24,860 bases of DNA. Source: an uncultured Prevotella sp. (lineage in GTDB: Bacteria > Bacteroidota > Bacteroidia > Bacteroidales > Bacteroidaceae). Below the pieces are notes generated by a model. It did no database searches. It was given only the letters and a program-made list of their open reading frames with translations, and was not told where the DNA came from. How positions within the stretch are numbered: position 1 is the first letter of the stretch; each line of letters starts with the position of its first letter. Shown here piece by piece: positions 5,169-13,937 of this stretch. Location: positions 1 through 24,860 of the forward strand of contig URDM01000045.1 of the NCBI GenBank assembly GCA_900546575.1, given 5' to 3'. Made by a program: the position numbers and the translations under genes.

Positions 5169-7958
5169 ATGCAAAATGCAAATCAAGTGATTGATAAAAG
5201 AAACATACTGACATTATCGATGCTCGCAGCAAGCCTTGCTGCCGCTGCCGACAATATTTGCGGACATGTAGTGGATGCCGCAAACAATGATGCTGTGCCC
5301 TATGCAACGGTGATAATCACCGATGAGCACAACAGAAAACACACCACCGTGAGCGACATTTCGGGAAACTTCATGTTCCATGGCGTCGATTCCGGCAGAT
5401 ACACCGTCAGTGTGTCATACCTGGGCTACCACACACTGACCCAGACATACACCAGTCGGAACGGGGAAATCGCAACCCTTACGCTGCGGTTGAAGCAGGA
5501 CAGCCGCATGCTGAATGAGGTGGTGGTGACGGCACACGAGTCGCAGGGCATCACCACATCGTCGGTCATCGACCGCAAGGCAATAGAACATCTGCAGCCG
5601 TCGAGCTTCACCGACCTTCTCTCGCTGCTGCCGGGCGGAACGACACAGCTGCCCGACCTGACCAACGCCAACAGTATAAAACTGAGGCAGGCAGGAAGCG
5701 GAGGCAGCAACTACGACATCAGTTCCATGGGAACAGTGTTCGTGGCCGACGGTATCCCGATGAACAGCAATGCCAATATGCAGACAGTGAAGCAGGCATC
5801 GAGCAGCAGTGCCGGCGACCCTGATGCCGGCAGAAACCACACCACAAGCGGCGTGGACATGCGTAGCATACCTACCGACAACATAGAGAGCGTGGAAGTG
5901 ATACGAGGCATAGCCCCGGTGGAGTACGGCGATATGACAAGTGGCGTGGTGCTCATCAAGCGCAAGCTGAAAGCCACACCGTTCGAGGCGCGCTTCAAGA
6001 CCGATTCCTACAGCAAGCTGCTGTATGCAGGCAAGGGAATGCAGTTTGGCAGCTTTGTAATGAACCTCGGCATGGACTACCTCGACGCCAAGGCAGACCC
6101 ACGTAATCCGATGAACAACTACAAGCGGCTGACGGCATCCGCCCGTATGCAAGACACGTGGCAGCTGGGCACCGCACGGCTGCGCTGGCGCAGCAACACC
6201 GACTACACAGGCTCGTTCGACGATGAAAAGCACGATCCGGAAATACTGAAGCAGAAAGACGACACATATAAATCTATGTACAACCGGCTCAGCATGAGCC
6301 ATTCCGTGCTGCTCACGTCTGGCAGCGAATCATTCTTCAAGTCAGTCAGCCTCGACGTGGCAGCTGCCTACGAGTGGAGCAGGATAGAACAGCAGAAGAG
6401 CATAAGCCTGAGCCGCGACATTGCAGCGTCAACATCGCTGGAGGAAGGCGAGCACGACGGCACGTACCTGCCTTATCACTATGTGTCGAACGTGACCGTA
6501 GACGGCAGGCCGCTCAACGTGTATGCAAAGCTGAAGGCACAGTTCGCCCTGCGCAGCGGCAGGCTGGCGCAGAGCATCACTGCCGGAATGGAATGGAAGA
6601 TGGACAAGAACTATGGCAGGGGACAGGAATACGACCCGGCGCTGCCTGTGAGTCCTGGTACGCCCTATCGTCCGCGCATATACAGCAGCATTCCGGCGAT
6701 GCACCAGCTGAGCTTCTTTGTGCAGGACAATCTGAGTATGCCTGTGGGCGGCAACCTGCTTTCGGCACAGATAGGGCTGCGCGGAAGCAGTATGGCTAAC
6801 CTTGCCCGGGAATACGCCATGAGCGGAAAAGTATATCTCGACCCCAGGTTCAACCTGCAATGGAGATTCCCGGAAATCAGCATAGCCGGAATGCCGATGA
6901 CTGTAGACCTGAACGGCGGGTGGGGGCGGCAAAGCAAGTTTCCTACGCTGCTCCAGATTTATCCCGACCTCGTATACACCGACCTCATCGAGCTTAACTA
7001 TTATAACCAGAATGCCGACCTCAGGCGTCTACATCTGCGCACATACATCGACAACCCCACGAACTACAGGCTTGCACCGGCAAGAAACGACAAATGGGAA
7101 GTAAGGCTCGGAGCACAGTGGAACGGCAACACGGCAAGCGTGACCTATTTCCGCGAACGTATGGACGACGGCTTCCGTACATCCGTGAAAGTGCGCCCGT
7201 ACAGCTACAGGGATTACGACGAGAGCGCCATAGACGGAAGTAGCCTTAGTGCGCCCCCGTCGCTCATCGGTCTGCCGTATGCAGAAAAGCGCCAGCTCGG
7301 CATATACACCACAACCACGAACGGCAGCAGGCTGATAAAGGAGGGCATCGAATGGCAGGTGGCAACGAAGCGCTTCGAGATGCTGAAGACGAGGCTGACC
7401 GTGAACGGGGCGTGGTTCATGACAACCTACACGAACAGCGAACCGATGTTTCGCAGCAATACCACAGCCGTGGTGGACGGCACGCCGGTGAACAGTCTCT
7501 ATATCGGCTACTACGAGAACACGGCGGGAACAGTGCGCGAGCAGCTGAACACCAACTTCATAGCAGACACCTATATACCGCGACTCGCCCTGTCGTTTTC
7601 GCTCACCGCCGAGTGTATGTGGTTCACGTCGTCGAAATCCATCCGCACCAGCGGAGTGCCGCTGAAATACATCGACAGTAACGGCGACATATACGACTTC
7701 ACGGAAGAAAGCAGACAAGACGTGTATCTGCAATGGCTCGTGAACAAATACAATGATTCAGCGTGGCTCAGGCAGAAAGTGCCGTTCTGTATGTTTATGA
7801 ACCTGAAAGTGACAAAGAATTTCGGCAGATGGATGAAGATTGCACTCTTTGTGAACCGCATGATCGACTATATGCCCGACTATACCACAAACAGCGGCAT
7901 GAAAGTGAGGAGAACATCCAAGCCGTATTTCGGCATGGAAATGAACTTCAACATTTAA
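5169..7958 (+). CDS. TonB-dependent outer-membrane receptor with N-terminal carboxypeptidase-regulatory domain
   Basis: 929 residues from ATG 5169. The frame is open to 5097, but that earlier start would lie upstream of the promoter. The order is signal peptide, then a carboxypeptidase-regulatory-like beta domain (about residues 28-110: 'GHVVDAANNDAVPYATVIITD' style, ending LNEVVVTA), a plug domain (about 115-280, with VFVADGIP and ESVEVIRGIAPVEYGDMTSG), then a ~22-strand barrel to the C-terminal aromatic-rich end (YFGMEMNFNI). It should import a ligand across the outer membrane using TonB-ExbBD energy. There is no SusD gene next to it; instead a DUF4876-like lipoprotein follows after 24 nt. 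The ligand is unknown; peptides or a metal complex fit the adjacent proteases. The gene is notably GC-rich (one 60-base line at 6541 is 63%). Confidence 0.9.
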   Translation: MQNANQVIDKRNILTLSMLAASLAAAADNICGHVVDAANNDAVPYATVIITDEHNRKHTTVSDISGNFMFHGVDSGRYTVSVSYLGYHTLTQTYTSRNGEIATLTLRLKQDSRMLNEVVVTAHESQGITTSSVIDRKAIEHLQPSSFTDLLSLLPGGTTQLPDLTNANSIKLRQAGSGGSNYDISSMGTVFVADGIPMNSNANMQTVKQASSSSAGDPDAGRNHTTSGVDMRSIPTDNIESVEVIRGIAPVEYGDMTSGVVLIKRKLKATPFEARFKTDSYSKLLYAGKGMQFGSFVMNLGMDYLDAKADPRNPMNNYKRLTASARMQDTWQLGTARLRWRSNTDYTGSFDDEKHDPEILKQKDDTYKSMYNRLSMSHSVLLTSGSESFFKSVSLDVAAAYEWSRIEQQKSISLSRDIAASTSLEEGEHDGTYLPYHYVSNVTVDGRPLNVYAKLKAQFALRSGRLAQSITAGMEWKMDKNYGRGQEYDPALPVSPGTPYRPRIYSSIPAMHQLSFFVQDNLSMPVGGNLLSAQIGLRGSSMANLAREYAMSGKVYLDPRFNLQWRFPEISIAGMPMTVDLNGGWGRQSKFPTLLQIYPDLVYTDLIELNYYNQNADLRRLHLRTYIDNPTNYRLAPARNDKWEVRLGAQWNGNTASVTYFRERMDDGFRTSVKVRPYSYRDYDESAIDGSSLSAPPSLIGLPYAEKRQLGIYTTTTNGSRLIKEGIEWQVATKRFEMLKTRLTVNGAWFMTTYTNSEPMFRSNTTAVVDGTPVNSLYIGYYENTAGTVREQLNTNFIADTYIPRLALSFSLTAECMWFTSSKSIRTSGVPLKYIDSNGDIYDFTEESRQDVYLQWLVNKYNDSAWLRQKVPFCMFMNLKVTKNFGRWMKIALFVNRMIDYMPDYTTNSGMKVRRTSKPYFGMEMNFNI

Positions 7959-7982
7959 AACAAATTTAAAAAGAAAGACAAT

Positions 7983-9272
7983 ATGAAAACATTAAATCTA
8001 TTTATGCTCATTGCCGTGTGCCTGATGGCATTCGCAGCATGCAGCAGCGACGACGGTCCGTCGATCGATACAACACCTGCAGATATAAGAATCACGTTCG
8101 CCAAGCCTGCCGGATACAGTGGCGAACTGACGCTGACAGACATCAAACTGACGCTGACGGACATCAACACCGGCAAGGAAACGCCGTTCAACGCACCCGT
8201 GGCAGAAGATATGGCGGTAACGCTGAAAAACGTGGCTGGCGGCTATTACAGAATCAGCGCTACGGGAAAGATGGGCTATAGGAACAGCGACCTCGTGGAA
8301 AAGACAGTGGACGTGGCGGCATACAGCGACGGAACGGTGCTCTCAAGGGAGAATGCCGCCGTAAGCCTCGCGCTGCAAGTGAGTTCTCAACCGGACCCCG
8401 ACCCGGAAGACATTGCATACCGGGGCTTCGTGATGGCGGAAATATTCTGTGCCGGAACGGCAAACGCGCAGGGCGGCTACTATTATGCCGACAAGTATTT
8501 CGTGATATACAACAATACCGACCACGTGCTCTACGCCGACTCGCTTGTGATAGCCGAAAGCGATTTTATGACCACAATGAAGCAAGACTACAAGCCGAAC
8601 ATCATAAACACCGACATGGCAGTGGCGGCAATGTATATGATACCGGGTTCCGGACGTGACGTTCCGGTGCAGCCGGGTGGTAAGCTGCTGATAGTGGACA
8701 ATGCACTGAACCACACCGTGGCAAACCCGAACTCATGGGATATGACCACTGCCGACTACGAATGGTATGACGAATCGACAAATCCACAGTTCACGGACAT
8801 CGACAACCCGAAAGTGCCGAATCTGGAAAAGATATATTGCAGCACACTGACACTGTGGAGTCCGCACACACAGGGATTCAAGTCGTACGCCCTGGCAAGG
8901 ATGCACACCGACAAGAAGACATTCCTCGTTGATTATATATACGACTATACGTACCATCTTACGGGACAGACAGGCGAAGCCGATATGACGGGCACGAGCT
9001 ATCGGTTGCCGAACAGTTGGATATTGGATGCCGTGAACATGAGCACCAAGGCTGGATTCCAATGGATAGTTACATCGCCTGCGCTTGACCATGGGTTCAC
9101 ATACAATTCAGAGTTCAACTGGGACGACAGCCGATTCGGGAAGAGCGTGCGGCGCAAGGTGGTGGCAATGGACGGCAGTAGGGCGATACTGGCGGACACG
9201 AACAACTCTACGGAGGATTTCGAGCCTAGGGTAAAGGCAGATCCGTTCCATGTGTTCGGCATGAAGAAATAA
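7983..9272 (+). CDS. DUF4876-like surface lipoprotein, probable receptor partner
   Basis: 429 residues. The lipobox cysteine is residue 20 (FAAC), and the following SSDDG is an acidic surface-export signal, so the protein is probably displayed on the outer face of the outer membrane. After a short beta domain (about 30-130), the rest (YRGFVMAEIFCAGTANAQGGYYYADKYFVIYNN onward in form) matches the DUF4876 family as I know it: lipoproteins encoded beside SusD-less TonB receptors. It is likely a substrate-capturing lid or accessory for the receptor; this is inferred from position, 24 nt downstream, and its biochemical role is undescribed. Residues about 49-62 contain a perfect-looking internal duplication (LTLTDIK/LTLTDIN). 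Confidence 0.8.
   Translation: MKTLNLFMLIAVCLMAFAACSSDDGPSIDTTPADIRITFAKPAGYSGELTLTDIKLTLTDINTGKETPFNAPVAEDMAVTLKNVAGGYYRISATGKMGYRNSDLVEKTVDVAAYSDGTVLSRENAAVSLALQVSSQPDPDPEDIAYRGFVMAEIFCAGTANAQGGYYYADKYFVIYNNTDHVLYADSLVIAESDFMTTMKQDYKPNIINTDMAVAAMYMIPGSGRDVPVQPGGKLLIVDNALNHTVANPNSWDMTTADYEWYDESTNPQFTDIDNPKVPNLEKIYCSTLTLWSPHTQGFKSYALARMHTDKKTFLVDYIYDYTYHLTGQTGEADMTGTSYRLPNSWILDAVNMSTKAGFQWIVTSPALDHGFTYNSEFNWDDSRFGKSVRRKVVAMDGSRAILADTNNSTEDFEPRVKADPFHVFGMKK
8130..8171 (+). repeat. Tandem 21-bp duplication inside the DUF4876-like gene
   Basis: Two adjacent 21-bp copies beginning CTGACGCTGAC(A/G)GACATCAA differ at two positions and encode LTLTDIK then LTLTDIN. The reading frame is kept. Confidence 0.75.
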
Positions 9273-9320
9273 TGCAGCACTGATGGCTGAAAGAAAACTG
9301 ACAAACAGTTTATCCATATT

Positions 9321-10829
9321 ATGAACATAAGTATAAAGGCAGTGGTACTGCTCGGGAGCGTCTTCGCCGCTGCAGCAATGCCGGTATGGGCAAACGATAG
9401 CATATTGCAGAACAGGCAGGAGTATGGTTCGGAGCGCATGCGTTTCAGACGGGAAACACTTGCCAGTCCGGCGCTGAGAAACTTTCTGCATGCACCTTCC
9501 ATGTCGGAAGTAGCCGTCATTGCAACGGCGGAACCTGCTGCAGCCGCGCGAATACCGCAGCTGGGCAGAGGCGGCAGAGCGTTCGGCATAGAGGCTTCTT
9601 CGTTCCAGAATATAGGGGCGAACAGTGCGGTGTGGGGAGAGGCATCATACCGGAACGGAAGAAAATATGATGTGGTGTGGAACGAAACGAGTGATTTCCT
9701 GCTTCTCTACCCGTATGTCATGGGCGATGCCAAGGGCGGCGACCTGAACAGCGAGGAGTACAGGCTCGACGGTGGCTACTCTGCGCGTTGTGGCAGTGTG
9801 TGCTATGGCGTGAACCTGGGTTACAGGGCACTGTCGGAATACCGCGACCGTGACCCCCGGCCCGGCAATACTGTGGCTGATCTCTACGCAAGAGCGGCAT
9901 TAGGCTATGGCATCAGCGGCAACTACAGCATTGCGCTGACGTCAACGGCAGGGAAATACAAGCAGACAAACGAGCTGGCTTTCTACAACGAGTTGGGTGC
10001 ACAGATGGTTTATCATCTGACGGGCATCGGCAACGACTTCACCCGCTTCTCGGGTCAGGGCAACAACTGCTTCTACAAGGGTTACAACCTGGGTGCGGAG
10101 ATAAGTCTGGCAAGCAGGGATATTGTCGGGTGGTCGGCTTCTGCCGGATATATGTTTACGCAGAAGGAGAAAGTACTTACCGACTTCAACCGTCTGCCGC
10201 TGAACAGACTGGAGATAAATACGCTGAGCGCAGCTGTCGGCTACGGCAGCTGGTCTTGGGGTGGCAGGCTGAGTGGGAGCATTGCCGGGCGCAGGGGCGT
10301 GGACAATATATTCGGAGATGCAACCGGAAACGTATATCCGCAGATAGGCAGCCGGAAGCAATATGACGGAAAGCTTGCGGAGATAAAGGCAGAAGGATAC
10401 TGGACTGCAGGCTTGTCAGGAAAGGCATCTGTAAGCATAGAACCGGAAATGGCATACGCTTCGTTCTGCAGTAGCCATTATACATCGGGTAATAAATTCG
10501 ACAGCAACGATCTTTATGTGGGAACATCTGCCGGCATTGTCTATGGCGACAGCAAGAAAATGTTTAGCGCAAAGGCAGAGATAAGGCGTAGAGAGAACCT
10601 GGCGGCAAGTTTGGATATTCACAGCAGCGTGAACGAACAGCTTTCCGCCACACTGCAGGACATAAACAGATATATGGGCGAGGGGGAGACGGAGTTCGGC
10701 GTGGAACTTGAATATTCATTCAGGATATGGAACGACAAGGCCATAACGACGTCAACCATATGGAAGCACACAGCATACCACAATGGAAGCAGCAACTGCT
10801 ACGAGGTCATGATGGCACTGAGCCTATAG
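9321..10829 (+). CDS. DUF6850-like outer-membrane beta-barrel protein
   Basis: 502 residues with an N-terminal signal peptide (cleavage likely after the PVWA segment, about residue 25). From about residue 90 to the end it is a run of alternating amphipathic strands with Gly/Tyr-rich turns (for example GGYSARCGSVCYGVNLGYR, and LAAVGY-like blocks) ending in VMMALSL, as expected for an outer-membrane barrel. It has no TonB plug domain. The combination TonB receptor, DUF4876, DUF6850 recurs in Bacteroidales, and I assign this gene mainly on that context plus its barrel pattern. It may form a second pore or a docking barrel for the system. The next gene starts 44 nt downstream. Confidence 0.7.
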   Translation: MNISIKAVVLLGSVFAAAAMPVWANDSILQNRQEYGSERMRFRRETLASPALRNFLHAPSMSEVAVIATAEPAAAARIPQLGRGGRAFGIEASSFQNIGANSAVWGEASYRNGRKYDVVWNETSDFLLLYPYVMGDAKGGDLNSEEYRLDGGYSARCGSVCYGVNLGYRALSEYRDRDPRPGNTVADLYARAALGYGISGNYSIALTSTAGKYKQTNELAFYNELGAQMVYHLTGIGNDFTRFSGQGNNCFYKGYNLGAEISLASRDIVGWSASAGYMFTQKEKVLTDFNRLPLNRLEINTLSAAVGYGSWSWGGRLSGSIAGRRGVDNIFGDATGNVYPQIGSRKQYDGKLAEIKAEGYWTAGLSGKASVSIEPEMAYASFCSSHYTSGNKFDSNDLYVGTSAGIVYGDSKKMFSAKAEIRRRENLAASLDIHSSVNEQLSATLQDINRYMGEGETEFGVELEYSFRIWNDKAITTSTIWKHTAYHNGSSNCYEVMMALSL

Positions 10830-10873
10830 GGCAATCGGTTGGAAAAACAGTAATAATAAAAATATTAAACAAA

Positions 10874-12238
10874 ATGAAAAAGCTTTTACTATTTTGGAGC
10901 ATACTGTTCTGCAATGCTGCAGTGGCACAGACATTCTCCGGCGGAACGGGAACGGAAAGCGATCCGTATCTGATAAGCAACGTGAACGACCTGAAGGAGC
11001 TGAGCAATATGACCGACACTCCGGGAACCGACGGCACCCAGCAGACATACGGGAAATTCTTCAGACTGACACAGGATATCACTGAGCCTTTCGTGGGAAT
11101 GATTGGCTATGATGGCTTCTTCAAGGGCGACTTTGACGGTGGGGGACATTGCATCACGCTGAATATAAATATGCCCACTGACAACTATGTGGGACTGTTC
11201 GGAACGGTGAAGAGTGGGGCTGTGCATGACCTCGCGGTGAGAGGTTCGGTTGTAGGTTGCAACTATGTGGGTGGTATCGTGGCAAATCCTACCAATGAAG
11301 CCTTGCTGTATAATCTCTGCAACTATGCCGACGTGAAATCAACGTCGGCAAGTATGCTCTCGTGTGTGGGCGGCGTAATAGGAGGAATCATATCAAAAGC
11401 CGAAGGAACAATGCAGGGGGCAACGGTGAGCTGCTGTGCAAACTACGGTAATGTTTCGGGCGATGGGTGCGCCTTGGGCGGAGTGATAGGCTATTCCGGC
11501 CAGCAGACGGGAAACACTATCAGCGATGTGGCAAACTACGGATTTGTGGAAAGTTCTAACTCGAAGAGAATTGCCGGCACTATCGGCAATCCGATGTGGA
11601 ACGACAAGGTGCACCGCATAGCAAACTTTGGCATGTTGAGCAGCGAAGACTTTTCTGGTTGCATTGGAAATGCCAACCCTACGGACGTAGGCGAGATTAT
11701 TTACGACAGGCAGACGGCGCACTCTTCTGTTTCAATACCTGCACAGGAGAGGAACACTGCCGAATTGTTGGGTGAAGGGCAAAAAGAGACACTGGGCGAT
11801 AGTTGGGTGTATGCTGATGGCATGTTGCCGCGCCCGAATATGAATGGACTTGAGAATAGCGACATTGCCGTGCTTTATGCTACACCCGTAATACTGGTAG
11901 ACGGGGACAAACTTGACAGTGTGACAAAGAATTTCAGGGTTTCTTTGGGTAATGGCGAAAACGGAAAAGTGGTGTGGAAGGCAAATAACGGTCTTGTAGA
12001 AATCCAGGGTGATGGCACTGCAATAATACATGGCGCAGGAACGGAGGTTCTCACTGCTACATACAATAGCGCGTCGAGGAATGTTGCCATCATAATTAAT
12101 GGAACTGACGGCATAAACAGTATCAGCGTGAGCCGTAACACAGGAGACGACGTATGGCGCAACCTCAGCGGACAAGCTGTCAGCACTCCGACACACGGCA
12201 TATATATCAGAAACGGAAAGAAAGTCATTGTGAGATGA
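10874..12238 (+). CDS. Secreted GLUG-repeat/Ig-like protein with C-terminal sorting tail
   Basis: 454 residues from ATG 10874, which gives a clean signal peptide ending AVAQ; an upstream in-frame ATG at 10727 lies inside the previous gene. Residues about 70-270 carry GLUG-type repeats (NYVGLFGTV, NYVGGIV, VGGVIGGI, LGGVIGYSG), which form beta-solenoid segments in surface adhesins and proteases. Residues about 340-425 resemble a bacterial Ig-like (Big_2) domain. The end, VWRNLSGQ...GIYIRNGKKVIVR, is the Prevotella-type C-terminal sorting tail, consistent with type IX secretion. Its stop codon overlaps the start of the M6 protease gene (ATGA), suggesting translational coupling and a shared task, perhaps binding the target the protease cuts. 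Confidence 0.75.
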   Translation: MKKLLLFWSILFCNAAVAQTFSGGTGTESDPYLISNVNDLKELSNMTDTPGTDGTQQTYGKFFRLTQDITEPFVGMIGYDGFFKGDFDGGGHCITLNINMPTDNYVGLFGTVKSGAVHDLAVRGSVVGCNYVGGIVANPTNEALLYNLCNYADVKSTSASMLSCVGGVIGGIISKAEGTMQGATVSCCANYGNVSGDGCALGGVIGYSGQQTGNTISDVANYGFVESSNSKRIAGTIGNPMWNDKVHRIANFGMLSSEDFSGCIGNANPTDVGEIIYDRQTAHSSVSIPAQERNTAELLGEGQKETLGDSWVYADGMLPRPNMNGLENSDIAVLYATPVILVDGDKLDSVTKNFRVSLGNGENGKVVWKANNGLVEIQGDGTAIIHGAGTEVLTATYNSASRNVAIIINGTDGINSISVSRNTGDDVWRNLSGQAVSTPTHGIYIRNGKKVIVR

Positions 12239-13866
12239 AAAAGGTTGCAATATCATTAATGGCTTGGGTTGCTGCATTGCAGATGAATGCAGTGCCGGCA
12301 AACCCAAAGCCTTTCACCTATACACAGCCTGACGGGACATCGGTCGTGCTCACATTGGTTGGTGATGAGTATTCGCATACTTATATCGACGGACAGGGCC
12401 GTGCTGTGGATATTCATGACGATGGCTATGTAAGGGTTGTTGCCACTTCCGGCATCCAATATGTGAGGCAGAACCGTGTATTGGCATTGGATGCAAGGAA
12501 GCAGAAGGGGCGCAATGTGAAAATGCACTTGAGCAAGGCGGCAACAACGGGAGAAGTACATGGACTGATAATCCTCGTGAATTTCGATGATTTGAAGTTC
12601 GCGAATACAAAGGAATACATCCATAACCAAATGAATGCGGGGGGATTCTGTGAGAATGGGGCAACGGGATCGGCACGCGATTATTTTATTACTCAATCCT
12701 CTGGACAGTTTTCTCCTACATTCGACGTTGTGGGGCCGGTAACTCTGGATATGCCGTATCGCTACTACGGCGGCAACGATGCCAAAGGCAGCGACAGGCA
12801 TGCCGACGCTATGGTTTTCTCAGCTGTGCAAAAGGCTGTAGAGCAAGGACTGGACTTGGATAAATATGATGCCGACAGCAACGGGATTGTGGATATGGTT
12901 TATGTAATATACGCAGGATTGGGCGAAGCCGACGGCGGAGACAAGAATACAGTGTGGCCGCACATGTGGAATTTGCAGGCGAGTGCTCAGTTCGCTAATC
13001 AACAGGTGGGTGGCAAGAGAATCGGACTTTATGCTTGTTCTGCCGAATACCGTGGCGACAAATCGTTCAGTGGCATCGGCACTTTCTGCCATGAGTACGG
13101 ACATTGTCTGGGACTGCCAGATATCTACGATGTTGACTATAGCGGTGGCTATGGTATGGGCTGCTATGATATTATGTCGAGCGGCAGCTATCTGAACAAT
13201 GGGAACACACCGCCAAACTACAGCGGCTTTGAACGTTACAGTGTAGGATGGATGATGTATGATGATGTCACGGTGGCTGGCGATATCACTCTTTCGTCCA
13301 TCGAAGAAAGCAACAGAGCCATCAGACTGTCATCGCCGACGAATCCGGATGAATATTTTGTATTGGAGAACCGGCAAAAGGAAGGTTGGGATGCATATCT
13401 GCCGGCACGCGGACTGATGATAACGCATATAGATTACGATGAACAGATATGGGACGACAACAAAGTGAACGATATTCCAGACCATCAGCACGTGATGATG
13501 ATGGCTGCTGATAACGTATGGAACCAATCAACGATGAGTGGCGATCTCTATCCCGGGTTGTTGAACAATACTGAATTCACGGATGCTTCAATACCAAATT
13601 CAAATCTATGGGACGGTAAAAAGCTCGGGAAATCTGTTACTGCCATAAATATGGAAGGCAACAACGTGAGTTTCCGTATCAATATTGATGTCTCTGGAAT
13701 TGCATTGCCAAATGCCGTTAGCGAAAGAGAATGCAAAAGAATCTACAGTATCGATGGTATGCAAATACCAAATGGCTATAGTCAGAATATTATAATAAAT
13801 GTCGGCAAATATAGAAAAAAGCACGGTGCGAAAGGTGTAAAACGTTATTTTCTGCAAAATCATTAG
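12235..13866 (+). CDS. Secreted M6-family metalloprotease (first copy)
   Basis: 543 residues from ATG 12235. The frame is open upstream to 12154, but that part overlaps the preceding gene. A signal peptide (to about residue 21) is followed by the propeptide-like segment typical of this family (PFTYTQPDGTSVVLTLVGDE), then the catalytic domain. The zinc site is HEYGHCLGLPD: His286 and His290 as ligands, Glu287 as the base, Asp296 as the third-ligand candidate. A downstream Met-turn candidate is CYDIMSSGSY. M6 enzymes are zinc endopeptidases related to immune inhibitor A. The C-terminus is odd: a sorting-tail core (RIYSIDGMQ...NIIINVGKYRKK) is followed by about 14 extra residues (HGAKGVKRYFLQNH) where such proteins normally stop. 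Confidence 0.88.
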   Translation: MKKVAISLMAWVAALQMNAVPANPKPFTYTQPDGTSVVLTLVGDEYSHTYIDGQGRAVDIHDDGYVRVVATSGIQYVRQNRVLALDARKQKGRNVKMHLSKAATTGEVHGLIILVNFDDLKFANTKEYIHNQMNAGGFCENGATGSARDYFITQSSGQFSPTFDVVGPVTLDMPYRYYGGNDAKGSDRHADAMVFSAVQKAVEQGLDLDKYDADSNGIVDMVYVIYAGLGEADGGDKNTVWPHMWNLQASAQFANQQVGGKRIGLYACSAEYRGDKSFSGIGTFCHEYGHCLGLPDIYDVDYSGGYGMGCYDIMSSGSYLNNGNTPPNYSGFERYSVGWMMYDDVTVAGDITLSSIEESNRAIRLSSPTNPDEYFVLENRQKEGWDAYLPARGLMITHIDYDEQIWDDNKVNDIPDHQHVMMMAADNVWNQSTMSGDLYPGLLNNTEFTDASIPNSNLWDGKKLGKSVTAINMEGNNVSFRINIDVSGIALPNAVSERECKRIYSIDGMQIPNGYSQNIIINVGKYRKKHGAKGVKRYFLQNH

Positions 13867-13937
13867 CTTCAGGTATTGCATATTGTTATTGGTGTGACAT
13901 TCGTATAATTCTAATAATAACTATAAAGAATAGCTAT

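Noticed and set aside
5415..6302. 295-codon minus-strand open frame
   Set aside because: It is the shadow of the GC-rich TonB-receptor gene; its Cys/His/Val-rich composition is typical of antisense frames.
7029..7733. 234-codon minus-strand open frame
   Set aside because: Also antisense to the receptor barrel, with no recognisable features.
5169..10829. SusC/SusD-type polysaccharide locus
   Set aside because: No SusD-like lipoprotein, glycoside hydrolase or hybrid two-component regulator is present; the receptor partner is DUF4876-like.
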